A DNA stretch of 64,000 bases from Phycisphaerales bacterium (GCA_020852275.1 JADZBE010000011.1:62001-126000); one strand, 5' to 3'; positions 8,637 through 19,475 are shown, numbered from the stretch's first letter. Program-made: numbers and translations. Notes: a model not told the origin generated them from the sequence alone.

Positions 8637-9639
8637 TTACGAAACTCCTCAAAAAATAACAAGAATCAACGCGACCCGGCCCCGGCGACCCCTCGTGGGA
8701 CTCGGTGCTTGTTTCGTCATCTCAATCAACTGTTGCGCCGCCGACTCTCATGGATCGCAACGCGCCACGTGCCACAATTGTTTTGGATATGTTTGGTCGG
8801 TTCATGCCCCATCCGGCCGCGGACCCAGTCGCGCCGCGGCGGCATCATTCAGCCGCTTCCGGGTGTTGCAATTCCACCTCACCCCTGCTGCCGTATTGGC
8901 AAGATACAGAAAGTCGGCAACCCATGAAGCACAATGCGGAGCGGCAATTTCCGCGCCAGTCCGTCCGCAACCGTGCCAACCGCCTCGCTCCGCCGGATGT
9001 GACCGTGGACACGCCAGCGGTTCGTGGCCCCCGCCACTGAGACTCCACGGTTCGCAAAGAGAAAAAGGGTCGTTCAATCCCGCGCCCGCCAAACTCAATT
9101 CCGGCTTTCCCGCGAAGGTGGGAAGCCCTGATGCGCTCCTGCTTGCACGGGTACTGAAGCACCGGGTAGTCCGCCCGAGGGCGGAGCATCGCTTCCCGCC
9201 GGCGAGAACAGCCTCGCATCCCAAGTCCGCGCCGACTCCGATGCGAAGTCCCGAATGTAAAGGGGTTCGATTGGCGGATGGCAAGAGGAAGCAGTCGCCG
9301 TACGCAATCGACATTCAGTTTCAGGCCCGTTGGCGTCCGCCCTTCGAGCGAGCAGACAAGTCGCATTTCTTGACTTTTCCCCCTGCGGGGCTTGTCCAAT
9401 CCTGTACGTCTCGTCTATGCACATCGGGACGACCGGAGTATAAACTCATGCCACGGCGGGTACTCTACAACATGCCCTGTCCCGCTGTCCAGTGCCACAT
9501 GCAAAAAAAAATAGCAAATGCGGCGCGGCCGGCAAGCGAGCCTCGCAGCCATTCCACTGACCGGCATTCCACCCGGTCCGGCTTATCTGTGAGATTTCGC
9601 GTCTATCGATCCCTTCCAAGCGGCTCGAGGGTCGCACGT
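8637..9639. other. Long intergenic region, no gene recognised
   Basis: About 1 kb between the divergent zinc-finger gene and the large propeller gene. The plus-strand frame stays open through it, but the translation is low-complexity, rich in Arg/Pro/Ser and without domain features, so I read it as non-coding. It must hold both promoters, but no convincing -35/-10 pair was found. Confidence 0.5.
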
Positions 9640-12600
9640 ATGGCTGCCATACCCTGCGCGAAAGGACCGGATGGCCGCCGTAATCGGCGCACAGGCGCCA
9701 TCGCTGCGATAGGCTTCTGGGCGGCTTGCGCCGCATTCCATTGGGTAGATGCCCAAGAAACCCCAAGAGATGCAATCCTGGATTTCCTCTCGGGACGTGG
9801 TGGGGAGGAGGCTTCGGCCGAGGCGGCGATTGAAAGCCGTCCGGACATTTCCCACCTGCTGGAGCAGGCGGAAGACGCGATCGGGCGGCAGGACTGGAAG
9901 CTGGCGATCGACTCATTGCAGAGGGTTGTCGAGCAGGGCGATCGCGCCCTGATGCCCGTTCATACTTCAGCGGCCAGTCCGGCGCTTGGCGTGAAGCCGC
10001 CCGAGCAGCTTTATGAGCCGGCCGTGCGCGCGGCGCTGAAGCGGCTGGCGTCGCTGCCGCGGGAGGGACGAGAGGCCTACCAACTCCTTTATGGGGGCGC
10101 GGCGCGCCGCTGGGTTGAGGAGGGTGTTGCCGGCCGCAATCCGCACCTGCTGCGGCGCGTCGTCCGTGAGTTCCCACTGACGGCGTCGGCGTCGAAGGCA
10201 TTTGATTCGCTGTCCGCATGGCTGCTGGATGAGGGTTCGGCGCGAGAGGTGCTGAGTCTGACCGCGGAGTATGCGGAGTGGTTTCCCGCAGAGGGTCGCA
10301 GCGTGCCCGTGCTGGCACGGCGCGCGGCGGCGCTGGCGATGATGGGTCGCCAGTCCGAGGCTCGCGCCATCCTGCAGGAGGCGCTCGCGACATCCAAGGG
10401 CGAATCTCCCGAATCGCCCGCGTGGCTGGCTGCGCTTGAAAAGGAAGTGACAGCAGGCTCGCTCGCTCTCGGCGAAGCGCCTTCGAGGGAAGCCTCCATT
10501 GAATCGCTGTCCAGCAACTTCCCCGAAGTTGGAGGCCCGGCGACGGGCGCGGCGCCTTGGTCGTATTCGCTGTCGCCGGCAGCTCCCCGGCGCTGGGCCT
10601 ATGTGGAGATGGCAGGCGCCGCGTGGGAACTGTCCTTGCCTCTCGCGCCGAATTTCGCGTGGGATGATCGGGCGTTGTACGTTCGGACACCCGAAGGCTG
10701 TGTCGCGCTCGACCTGCAACGACTCAAGCCCCTGTGGTCGTGGTCGGGCGCTCCGCCGGTGATCGATTCACTTTCAACCCCCGGCGCCTACTCCTCACGC
10801 TCGATCCTGAGCCGGTGGATGGCCGCAACGTGCGCCGATTACCTGTCGTCCGGCGTCACCGTTGGCGCCGGCAAGGTATTCGTCATCGAACGGCATCCGG
10901 AATGGAAGACGCCGGACTACATCTTGTTGCGCCTGCGATTCGGGCGCATGTTCGATGAGATGGAGCCGCCGTCGCTGATGGACCTGCTGGGCGGTCCGCC
11001 CACGCGGCTCAGCGCGCTGGACGCGGCGAGCGGAGCGCCGGTGTGGCAACTGGACTCCACTACGGAACCGTCAGGACCGTTCCATGAAGCACGTTTCCTC
11101 GGCGCGCCGTTGTGCATGAACGGCGAGGCGTGGTTCATCTACGCGCAGGGGCACGACCTGTTTGTCGGCATGGTGGACGCCGAGCGCGGCGATCTGCTGG
11201 ATCGCGTGCATCTTTGCTCCGTTGGCTCGCTGGAAGCCGGCGCGGGCGCCGCGCTGCAGCTCGCCACCGACGGCCTGCGCGTCTACGCGCCGACGGGTCA
11301 CGGACTGCTCTTCGCGCTGGACGCGCGCGACCATGCGTTGCAGTGGGCCGCGCGCTACAACGACGGGAGCGACTACTCAGTCTGGGCGCGGCGCGGCGAG
11401 CAGTTGTCGGGGAAACTCGGCTGGATCCCCTCGGCGCCGGTCGTCGCGGGTGGGCGCGTACTCCTCGCGCCGCACGATTACCACCAACTCCTGGTTCACG
11501 AGACCAGAACGGGAGCAGTCCTGTGGCGCGCGGAGACAGGTGAGCACAGCTACATTCTGGCCGCGGATGAGGAATGCGTCTGGCTGGGGGGCCGGCGATT
11601 AACCTGTCTGGCCATGGCGGATGGCGCGGTGCGCTGGTCCGTGGATATCGCGGGTCTCGCCGCGCACGAGTCGAGGCCGGGTCGCGCGGTGCGCTGCGGC
11701 GATGAGATTGTGCTTCCGACGACCGACGGCGTGATTCGACTGTCCGCGAAGACGGGCGAGGTGCTCCAACGCCGCGTGCTGGCCGGCTTGGATGCGCCGC
11801 TGGGACTGCTCTTCGCGGCAAACCACGGACTGTTCAGCGTTGACCCCGATCGAGTCCGCGCGTTCCCCGACGTGGAGCAGGCGTATCCCGAGGCACTGGC
11901 GCGCCATGACAAGTCACCCCGGGATGCGGGCAGCGGCTTGAGACTCGCATGGCTGGAGCATTTGCAGGGGAACAGCGGTCGCGCGATCGAGTTGCTGGAT
12001 GAGATTGAGGGCGGCGGCGAGGGGAAGACGCAGGCGGACGAGATCGCGCCGCTGCGCGTAGCCGCTCAGATGCGGCTCTGCGCGGATGCCACGGACAAGG
12101 AGGCTCGGCTTTCCCACGCGGAGGCGGCGCTGGCGGCGGCGAGTTCCGCCGGCGAGCGGCTGGATGCGGGGCTGCTCGTGGCGCAGGCAACGGCGGAATC
12201 GGGCGACGGCGTCGCGGCCGCCAAGTCACTCTGGACGTTGGCGAGTCTGGCGGGGGCGGGGACTCTGGAAGACGCGGACGTGCGGCGCCTGCGCCTGGTT
12301 CGAGACGAATGCAACCGGATTATCCGCGACCTGAACGAAGGGCGTCGCCGGCAGGTTCGAGAGTGGGCGGAAGCGCGGATCGACCAGGTCGTTCGGAAGG
12401 GCACGGCGCAAGAGCCGCAAGACACGGAGGCGGCGCTGCTGTCCGTCGCAAGGATGAATGCGCCTGCGGCCGGGTCCGCCGCCGCATGGCTGGCACTGGG
12501 GAAGCTCTACGCCGAACAGCAGCGGCTGGAGTCCGCGGAAATCGCGTACCAGTCGGCCGTGCGGATCAGCGATCGCCCGGCGCAGTCGATCGAGGCGCTG

Positions 12601-14124
12601 CTGCGGCTTGAGGCCTTGTATGGCCCGACCCTGCTGAATCAGCCATTCCTGTCCGCGGACGCACGGCGGGAGCTAAGTGCGCGGTTCAAGTCGGTCGCGC
12701 TTCCCCCGGCATTCGAAGATGAACAGCATGGCATCCGAAATGTCGAGGACTGGCTCGCGCGCCGGCAGCCGCCCCCGCCCTGGCGCGGGCTTGACAAGCT
12801 TCCCATCGGCGGAGCGATCCGGTTGACGCGCGAGCAGGCGCCGGGCGTTCGCGGCAGCGCGGAGGAATACCGCCCGATGGACATGGGGGCGCGGCCGGGG
12901 GCAAGTTGCTGGGAGGACGTGGTCTTCCTCAGCGAGGGGCGGCGGCTGGTGTCTCGGCGCGTTGAGAACGGAGCGGTGAACTGGTCGTGCGACCTGCGGC
13001 TCAGCGGCGACTGGCAGGAGCCACGACGGGACGAGGATGACTCGGCGCTGTGGCTGACGCGGCGCGGGATCCTGCAGGGATCCAGCGTGTTCATGGTGAA
13101 CCGCAGCGGGCTTCACGGGGTGGGCGTGCGCACGGGCAAGCGCGTATGGAGCCGAGCGTACGATCTGTCGCCCACCGCGATCGGCGAATGGTCGCAGGAT
13201 TGGCGCTATTTCGCGGCGGGCGATCACGGCATCGTCTTCATGCCCGCGTGGAGCGTCGTGGCCATGCTGGACCCGCTCGACGGCTCAACGGTCTGGGAAA
13301 CTGATCTGCCCACGCTGCCCATTACGTCGGTGCGCTGCGTCGGCGATCGCGTGCTGGCGGGGGAACTGGGATTCGGCGGCGTGTACGTGCTGGAGGCTTC
13401 AACGGGTCGCCGGCTCGCGCGGGCGCACTTTCAGACGCAGGAGGTGGACGAGCGGCGCGAGTCTCGCGGCGTTCCCGTCGTCGCCGTGGAGCGGATCATT
13501 GGGATCGCGGCCGACGACGAGCACGGGCTGATCGCGTATCATCTTGCGGACGGCAGCGTCGCTTGGCGGCTCTCGCTGGAGAACGCGCCGCTGGCACTGT
13601 TTGAGGCCGGGCAGGATCGCATCGGCGTGGGTTTTCGCGGCGGGCGCGTCGTGCTGGTGGATGCAAGCACGGGGGCGGTGGCGCTGGACACGGCGCTGCC
13701 GGATACAGGCGGGGTGTTCGACGGGCTGCTCGTTGGCGACGTGCTGCTGGTGCAGCATGGGCGAACGCCGTCGGAGGATCAGCCGCCGGTTCTTGCGGCG
13801 GTGAACAGCGCGTCGGGCAGCGTGCTATGGCGGCGGGAGGATGTGTTCCTGCCGGAGATTCCGCGCGATGTCTGGCGGGAATGCGCGGGCCGGCTGCCGG
13901 TGTTGTTCGAGGTGGAGGACGCCAAGGCGCGGCAGTTCAACCCGGTGATGGCGACGGTGCTGGATGCGCAGACGGGCAGGTCCGTGGGCCCGACGCTGCC
14001 GTTTCTGGAGACCGACGCGCGTGACCGGCCGCTGGGGGAGATGAGCCTATGTCCGGGCCGGCTGCTGATAAACACCATGGCGGGAGTGCGCGTGTTCGAG
14101 GTGGCGACGGGGGAAGCGAAGTAA
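9640..14124 (+). CDS. Giant secreted TPR / PQQ-like beta-propeller protein
   Basis: 1494 residues from ATG 9640. The start was chosen because a signal peptide follows (basic region with RRNRR, hydrophobic AIAAIGFWAACAAF, cleavage near VDA-QE) and a GAGG lies about 10 bases upstream. Residues about 50-240 and 760-1010 are helical TPR-like repeats (LLEQAEDAIGRQDWKLAIDSL, ALGKLYAEQQRLESAEIAYQ). The rest holds two sets of quinoprotein/BamB-like propeller blades with the recurring patterns 'ALDAASGAPVWQ', 'VYVLEASTGRRLA' and 'LVDASTGAVAL'. These blades resemble those of PQQ dehydrogenases and BamB, but no enzyme active site is apparent. A periplasmic or surface scaffold is most likely. The next gene starts 2 bases after the stop. 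Confidence 0.82.
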   Translation: MAAIPCAKGPDGRRNRRTGAIAAIGFWAACAAFHWVDAQETPRDAILDFLSGRGGEEASAEAAIESRPDISHLLEQAEDAIGRQDWKLAIDSLQRVVEQGDRALMPVHTSAASPALGVKPPEQLYEPAVRAALKRLASLPREGREAYQLLYGGAARRWVEEGVAGRNPHLLRRVVREFPLTASASKAFDSLSAWLLDEGSAREVLSLTAEYAEWFPAEGRSVPVLARRAAALAMMGRQSEARAILQEALATSKGESPESPAWLAALEKEVTAGSLALGEAPSREASIESLSSNFPEVGGPATGAAPWSYSLSPAAPRRWAYVEMAGAAWELSLPLAPNFAWDDRALYVRTPEGCVALDLQRLKPLWSWSGAPPVIDSLSTPGAYSSRSILSRWMAATCADYLSSGVTVGAGKVFVIERHPEWKTPDYILLRLRFGRMFDEMEPPSLMDLLGGPPTRLSALDAASGAPVWQLDSTTEPSGPFHEARFLGAPLCMNGEAWFIYAQGHDLFVGMVDAERGDLLDRVHLCSVGSLEAGAGAALQLATDGLRVYAPTGHGLLFALDARDHALQWAARYNDGSDYSVWARRGEQLSGKLGWIPSAPVVAGGRVLLAPHDYHQLLVHETRTGAVLWRAETGEHSYILAADEECVWLGGRRLTCLAMADGAVRWSVDIAGLAAHESRPGRAVRCGDEIVLPTTDGVIRLSAKTGEVLQRRVLAGLDAPLGLLFAANHGLFSVDPDRVRAFPDVEQAYPEALARHDKSPRDAGSGLRLAWLEHLQGNSGRAIELLDEIEGGGEGKTQADEIAPLRVAAQMRLCADATDKEARLSHAEAALAAASSAGERLDAGLLVAQATAESGDGVAAAKSLWTLASLAGAGTLEDADVRRLRLVRDECNRIIRDLNEGRRRQVREWAEARIDQVVRKGTAQEPQDTEAALLSVARMNAPAAGSAAAWLALGKLYAEQQRLESAEIAYQSAVRISDRPAQSIEALLRLEALYGPTLLNQPFLSADARRELSARFKSVALPPAFEDEQHGIRNVEDWLARRQPPPPWRGLDKLPIGGAIRLTREQAPGVRGSAEEYRPMDMGARPGASCWEDVVFLSEGRRLVSRRVENGAVNWSCDLRLSGDWQEPRRDEDDSALWLTRRGILQGSSVFMVNRSGLHGVGVRTGKRVWSRAYDLSPTAIGEWSQDWRYFAAGDHGIVFMPAWSVVAMLDPLDGSTVWETDLPTLPITSVRCVGDRVLAGELGFGGVYVLEASTGRRLARAHFQTQEVDERRESRGVPVVAVERIIGIAADDEHGLIAYHLADGSVAWRLSLENAPLALFEAGQDRIGVGFRGGRVVLVDASTGAVALDTALPDTGGVFDGLLVGDVLLVQHGRTPSEDQPPVLAAVNSASGSVLWRREDVFLPEIPRDVWRECAGRLPVLFEVEDAKARQFNPVMATVLDAQTGRSVGPTLPFLETDARDRPLGEMSLCPGRLLINTMAGVRVFEVATGEAK

Positions 14125-14126
14125 GC

Positions 14127-15305
14127 ATGAAGCGCGTGGGATGGCGAATCCGGATTGCGGGCGGTCGAGCGCTCATGGTCATGGCGGGACTCACGGCGCT
14201 TGCCGCGAGCGTCCTGCCGCGCGCGCTGGGGCAGGAGGCGCCGGCTCAGCAAGCGCCGACGCCGCAATCGCCCGCTCAGCCGCCGCCGACTCCACCGCAG
14301 CCGGCCTCGGGTCAGAAGGTGCCCGCCGCGCTGCAGCCCGGCGCGCTGCCGCGCCACATCACCCCCCAGGCGAAGCAGGCGATCGACAAGGGGCTTGCCT
14401 ACCTGACGCGCATTCAGAACCGTGACGGGTCCTGGGCCAACCGCGCGGGGTCGGAGGGCTTCCCCGTGGCGATGACCGCGCTCTGCGGCGTGGCCCTGCT
14501 GATGGACGGCAACACCACCACGCAGGGGCGCTACGCGGAAAACGTGGATCGCGCCGCGCGGTACATCCTCGCCTCGCAGACGGCGACGGGGCTGATCGCG
14601 CGCGAGACCCTGGAAAGCCGGCCCATGTACGGGCACGGGTTCTCCATGCTCTTCCTCGGCGAGCTTTCGGGCATGGTCGAAAGCCCGCGGCGTCAGCAGG
14701 AGATTCAGGCGGTCCTGAATCGCGCCGTCGTGCTGACGGCGCGAAGCCAAAGTCCGCTGGGCGGCTGGATCTACACGCCGGACTCGCGCGGCGATGAAGG
14801 CTCGGTCACTATTACGCAGGTGCAGGGGCTTCGCTCCTGCCGCAACGGCGGCGTCGAGGTGCCCAAGGATCTCATCGACGAGGCCATGCGCTACCTGGAT
14901 CGCTCTCAGAACCCGGACGGCGGGATGCAGTACACGGCGTCGCGCCCCGGCCCTTCGCGGATCGCGATCACGGCGGCGGCGGCGGCGTGCTGGCTGAACG
15001 CGGGCATGTTCGATGAGCCGCGTCTGAAGCGGGCGATGGACTTCTGCAAGCGCACGATCGGACCGGAGGGCGTGGTCGCGGAGCACTTTTTCTACACGAA
15101 CCTGTACTGGTCGCAGTCGGTGTACCTGTCGAACGACAAGCTCTGGGACGAGTACTTTCCCAAGGTGCGCGACCGGCTGGTGTCCATGCAGAACGGCGAG
15201 GAAGGCTCCTGGCCCGGCGAGGGCATCGGCGAAGTTTACGGCACAACCACCGCGCTGATCATTTTGCAGCTCCCGTACAACCGGCTACCCATCATGCAGC
15301 GGTGA
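14127..15305 (+). CDS. Prenyltransferase/squalene-oxidase repeat secreted protein (second paralog)
   Basis: 392 residues. A signal peptide with basic n-region (MKRVGWRIRIAGGR) and cleavage near ALG-QE is followed by a Pro/Gln/Ala-rich linker to about residue 65. Alpha/alpha-barrel repeats then follow: YLTRIQNRDGSWAN, SQSPLGGWIYTP, DRSQNPDGGMQYT. The family also includes complement C3/alpha-macroglobulin thioester-type and terpene-cyclase barrels. No DxDD or similar catalytic motif is visible. It directly follows the TPR/propeller gene with a 2-base gap, so it is likely translated from the same message and may work with it outside the cytoplasm. It is related in architecture to the protein at 3024. 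Confidence 0.78.
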   Translation: MKRVGWRIRIAGGRALMVMAGLTALAASVLPRALGQEAPAQQAPTPQSPAQPPPTPPQPASGQKVPAALQPGALPRHITPQAKQAIDKGLAYLTRIQNRDGSWANRAGSEGFPVAMTALCGVALLMDGNTTTQGRYAENVDRAARYILASQTATGLIARETLESRPMYGHGFSMLFLGELSGMVESPRRQQEIQAVLNRAVVLTARSQSPLGGWIYTPDSRGDEGSVTITQVQGLRSCRNGGVEVPKDLIDEAMRYLDRSQNPDGGMQYTASRPGPSRIAITAAAAACWLNAGMFDEPRLKRAMDFCKRTIGPEGVVAEHFFYTNLYWSQSVYLSNDKLWDEYFPKVRDRLVSMQNGEEGSWPGEGIGEVYGTTTALIILQLPYNRLPIMQR

Positions 15306-15445
15306 TGGAGCGGGAGCGGATTGAGCAGACAGCGCGTTGAGGGTAGTGTTTGGCAGGCTTGAACGGCCCGTGCGGGTCGGGGCATCGCAGGATCGTGGCG
15401 CGTGCCCCGCAGGACGATACCTTTGAGGATGCGGGAGAGGCTTGT

Positions 15446-16072
15446 TTGAACCGACGCACGTACGTCTTCTCGAGACTGCCGGTCGCGCTGACGGCTCTCG
15501 CCATCAGTTGCGCGCCGGGCGGGCTGCCGGGCGGCAATGACAACTCCAGCGGCGCGAATGACAATTCCGTGGGCGGAGGCAATGGCAATCTCAACGACGC
15601 GCCGCCCGATGCGGACGCCATGCCGGATTTCTCCCTGGTGGATCTGAACCCGGAGTCTCCCCGCCGCGGCGAAGCGATCTCTCCACGCGACTACCTCGGA
15701 GAAGTCTCCGCGTGGTACTTCGGGCACGCGACGTGAGGGTACTGCCGAAGCCAGTTTGGCTTCCTCAACCAGTTGCAGGCCGAGCTTGACGCGGCGGACA
15801 CGCTGCGCCCGATCCACATTCTCGGAATCAACGAGGTCGGTCTGGAATCCGGCAATGAAGGCATGATGGCCGGTCGTGTCCTTCCCTGGCTCCAAGCGAC
15901 CGAAGATGCGGACGTCTGGGCGACGTGGGAAGTGGAGTTCCGCGACGTGGTGATTCTCGATCCGGACAACCACCGTGAAACGGCCTACAACCTCACCGAG
16001 CACGATCTGTCCAACGCGGAGAATTACGAGGCGCTGAAGAACCTTCTGATCGATCTGGCCAACCGTGAATAG
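15446..16072 (+). CDS. Candidate selenocysteine-containing thioredoxin-like lipoprotein (in-frame UGA)
   Basis: 208 residues if the UGA at 15734-15736 is read as selenocysteine; otherwise two fragments. TTG 15446 is the likely start: GGGAGAGG sits 5 bases upstream and a signal peptide with lipobox AISC (Cys22) follows. Residues 23-50 are an NDN-rich tether. The domain then reads EVSAWYFGHAT-U97-G-Y-C100-RSQFGFLNQL, a redox U-x-x-C motif after a beta-strand as in thioredoxin folds, and continues in the same frame for 112 codons (HILGINEVGL, DVVILDPDNH, AYNLTEHDL) to a TAG stop. Bases 15734-15767 fold into a bacterial-SECIS-like hairpin. The alternative is a Cys-to-stop nonsense mutation. Selenocysteine machinery genes are not in the window. 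It follows the cyclase-like gene by 140 bases on the same strand. Confidence 0.72.
15734..15767 (+). promoter_or_regulatory. Putative bacterial SECIS element at the in-frame UGA
   Basis: The upper stem GAAGCC (15747-15752) pairs perfectly with GGCTTC (15758-15763) around a 5-base loop AGTTT with G at its second position. A lower stem TGAG (15734-15737) pairs with CTCA (15764-15767) and includes the UGA itself. There are 16 bases between the UGA and the loop. A small apical loop with G in the first two positions and a distance of roughly 16-37 bases are the known minimal features of bacterial SECIS elements. Confidence 0.65.
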
Positions 16073-16165
16073 GCGGCGAGCGGCGCCGGCACGGGCCTGC
16101 CGGAGATGGGCGTCGCGTTTCGAGGGCGGACAACCGCGCCGTGCGGGCGCAGGACGCCCCTGTTA

Positions 16166-17083
16166 TCAGCGACAGTCGAACGCCCGCCTCCATTCCGCGC
16201 AACCCTCAATCGCCACTTCGCCGTCCGCAACCTGCGCGTCGAAATGCACACGCCCCCGGCCTCCCTTGCGGATGGTCATGCGGCGCTGCTGCTGCCCGTT
16301 CAGGATGGTCAATCGCTTGCCCTCCGGCAACGACGATTCCACGGCGATGCGCAACCGTCCGCGCCGGCAGATCGCACGGAGACCGTCAATGCGGTCGCAC
16401 ACCGTCGCCCAGTGTCCGGCCAGCCGCATGGCGATCAGGACCCGGCCGTAGCCGTGTTCCTCCGTGCTGCGCCAGTCCTGATGCCCGTAGCCTCCTTCGC
16501 CGAGATCCCCGTCGCGTACGTGCGAGGAAGCACCGATCATGTTGAGCGTGGAATCCTCATCTCCCGGTCCGAGCGGTTCGCCAAGGCTGATCCGATAGAA
16601 CCAGTCGCCGCTCTCCGTCGTATCGACGGGTTGCGAGCTGATCCAGTACGAACCTGCCGTCAGGAGGATCGAAAGGTCCGTCACCGTGATCCGTGCGTAG
16701 TAGGGTTCGAACAGCCCGCAGTTCCCCCATTGCCCATCGAAGTCAAGACTCGTCGCCAGGCGCTCGAACACGGGCGGTTCCTGGGGTCGGTGCTCCCGAT
16801 CCGCATAGACGCGCACAAACACGCCATCATGGGGGGGCGTTCCCACAAGGGACATGTAGTCCGCGGTGACGGAATCTATCACCGCCGCACGCTCCAGCTC
16901 GAAGTCATCCGCCAGACGCAGGTCGTGAAGCACGCCGAAGACGCCGCGTCCCGAAAGCGCGTTGCCGAAGCCGTTGTTGTACAAACAGTCGTCCGTCAAC
17001 CATAGAGTGTCGTACAGCACTTCTTCAACCGGTTGCGGCGCGCCCGCCGCCGCGATCATCGCCGCCATCCACATCAGGTTCAC
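16166..17083 (-). CDS. Secreted protein of unknown function, tandem paralog B
   Basis: 305 residues with an N-terminal signal-like segment (MNLMWMAAMIAAAGA). It shares the same architecture with its upstream neighbour at 17176. Common motifs are NNGFGNALSGR, LRLADDFEL, VRVYAD, HVRDGDLGEGGYGHQDWRST and a C-terminal domain ending in a Cys-containing tail (IEGCAEWRRAFDC). The central part resembles a beta-sandwich found in exported planctomycete proteins that report 'LADDF', but I do not assign a family. The C-terminal repeat with RMTIRKGGRGRVHFDAQVADG could be a carbohydrate- or surface-binding module. The pair is transcribed away from moxR and converges on the candidate selenoprotein gene. Confidence 0.75.
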   Translation of the reverse strand: MNLMWMAAMIAAAGAPQPVEEVLYDTLWLTDDCLYNNGFGNALSGRGVFGVLHDLRLADDFELERAAVIDSVTADYMSLVGTPPHDGVFVRVYADREHRPQEPPVFERLATSLDFDGQWGNCGLFEPYYARITVTDLSILLTAGSYWISSQPVDTTESGDWFYRISLGEPLGPGDEDSTLNMIGASSHVRDGDLGEGGYGHQDWRSTEEHGYGRVLIAMRLAGHWATVCDRIDGLRAICRRGRLRIAVESSLPEGKRLTILNGQQQRRMTIRKGGRGRVHFDAQVADGEVAIEGCAEWRRAFDCR

Positions 17084-17175
17084 CGGAAGTCCTCCGTCAC
17101 GTCATCGGCACTCCCAGCCACCTCGCAGCCTCCTGCGTTTCCCAGCCGGACCGGCAGCCCGTCGAGGCTCGAGCC

Positions 17176-18084
17176 TCAGGGGCAGTCGAAAAACTGCGTC
17201 CATTCCGGACAGCTTTCGATCGTCACTTCGCCGTCCGCAACCTGACCGTCGAAATGCACGCGCCCGCGACCGTCCTTGCGGATGGTCATTCGCCGGTGCT
17301 GCGGGCCGTTGAAGACGGTCAACTTCTTGTCTTCGGGGAGCGAGGATTCGACTTCGACCCTCAGGCGCCCGCCGCTGCAAACAGCGCTGAGCGATTCGAT
17401 TCGGTCGCAGACCGTCGCCCAGCGGCCGGTGAGCCGCATCGCGGAGGTCGCGTGACCCAGATCATGTTCCTGTGTACTGCGCCAATCCTGGTGCCCCCAG
17501 CCGCCTTTACCCAGATCCCCGTCGCGCACATGGGCGGAAGCGCCGAAGCCCAGCGTCGCGTCTTGCGGACCTTCATATTCGGAGATCGCGGTTTGGTAAT
17601 ACCAATCACCGTTCTCACTCATATCAACCGGTTGCATGCACATCCAATACCGTCCGGCGGGCAACTCAAGCGAGAGACCGCGGGCGGTGAACCGCGTGAT
17701 GCAGAATTGCCAGCCGCATTGCGGCCAGTTTGACAAGTCTTCAAACTCAAAGTCGGCCACCCACTGCTCGTAGAGAGGCGGCTCCTGGGGACTTCCGTTG
17801 TGGTCCGCGTACACGCGCACGAGCAGTTGCTCGCACAGGGTCGTGCAGAAGGAGAGGTAATCCGCGGTCGCGTCCTCGATCACCGCCGCGCGCGGAAGCG
17901 CGAAGTCATCCGCAAGCCGCAGGTCGTAAAGATCTCCAAGGACAGCGCGCCCCGAGAGGGCATTGCCAAAACCGTTATTGAAGTCGCAAGAGTCCGTCAT
18001 CCAGGTCGTGTCGTAAAACGTTTCCTCCGAGGGTTGTCCAGACAGCACCGCGAGAAACGCGAGGTTTGCGATTACCAGCATCAT
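17176..18084 (-). CDS. Secreted protein of unknown function, tandem paralog A
   Basis: 302 residues with a signal peptide (MMLVIANLAFLAVLSGQPS). It aligns along its whole length with the protein at 16166: NNGFGNALSGRAV, DLRLADDFALPRAAVI, VRVYADHNGSPQEPPLYE, GHQDWRSTQEH, RMTIRKDGRGRVHFDGQVADG. The two genes are separated by 92 bases and share direction, so they arose by tandem duplication and are probably cotranscribed with this one first. Several Cys residues in the middle (FCTTLCEQ, CGWQFCI) may form disulfides, consistent with export. The function is unknown. Confidence 0.78.
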   Translation of the reverse strand: MMLVIANLAFLAVLSGQPSEETFYDTTWMTDSCDFNNGFGNALSGRAVLGDLYDLRLADDFALPRAAVIEDATADYLSFCTTLCEQLLVRVYADHNGSPQEPPLYEQWVADFEFEDLSNWPQCGWQFCITRFTARGLSLELPAGRYWMCMQPVDMSENGDWYYQTAISEYEGPQDATLGFGASAHVRDGDLGKGGWGHQDWRSTQEHDLGHATSAMRLTGRWATVCDRIESLSAVCSGGRLRVEVESSLPEDKKLTVFNGPQHRRMTIRKDGRGRVHFDGQVADGEVTIESCPEWTQFFDCP

Positions 18085-18437
18085 GCGACTACCCCCTCAC
18101 CTCGACCCGCGCGCGGGCGTGGCCGCGTCGAAAACGGCGAGATCACCACTCGGACGGCGTACCCGATCGGCTTGCAAGTCGGCCAAGCGCGATTCCTGCC
18201 GGGCGCCGGCGCCGCCGGAATAACGGGGCGAGATTTCAGTTCTGTCAGGTGGACGGCTTCGGACGGGCGCTCCCGCACAGACGCCGGTGGCGGGTCATGG
18301 CCCGTCGCAAGCACCTTGACTTCGGGGGTGCATGATACCACGATCGGTTGTGTGGAGGCAAGACGCGAGACGATTTCACGCTGTGGCAGGAGGGGGGTCG
18401 CCCCCACGGTCCGCGCAAGTCGCAGGGAACAATACCG
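18085..18437. other. Divergent intergenic region before the Bat-like operon
   Basis: About 350 bases between the divergent secreted-protein pair and moxR. No gene or clear promoter motif was recognised. It must contain the promoters of both transcription units. Confidence 0.45.

Positions 18438-19475
<1,038 letters not shown>

Noticed and set aside
8392-9639. Upstream extension of the propeller gene
   Set aside because: The frame is open, but the translation overlaps the zinc-finger gene on the other strand and lacks features. A signal peptide and ribosome-binding site support ATG 9640.
9446-10690. Long minus-strand open frame (414 codons) opposite the propeller gene
   Set aside because: Pro/Arg/Ser-rich translation without domains; a shadow of a GC-rich gene. 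The same applies to long antisense frames at 893-1924, 23879-25423, 29720-30883 and 37093-38460.
15446-15736. Short lipoprotein ending at TGA 15736
   Set aside because: The protein continues in the same frame with clear domain sequence, so a stop at this point is less likely than selenocysteine or a recent nonsense mutation.
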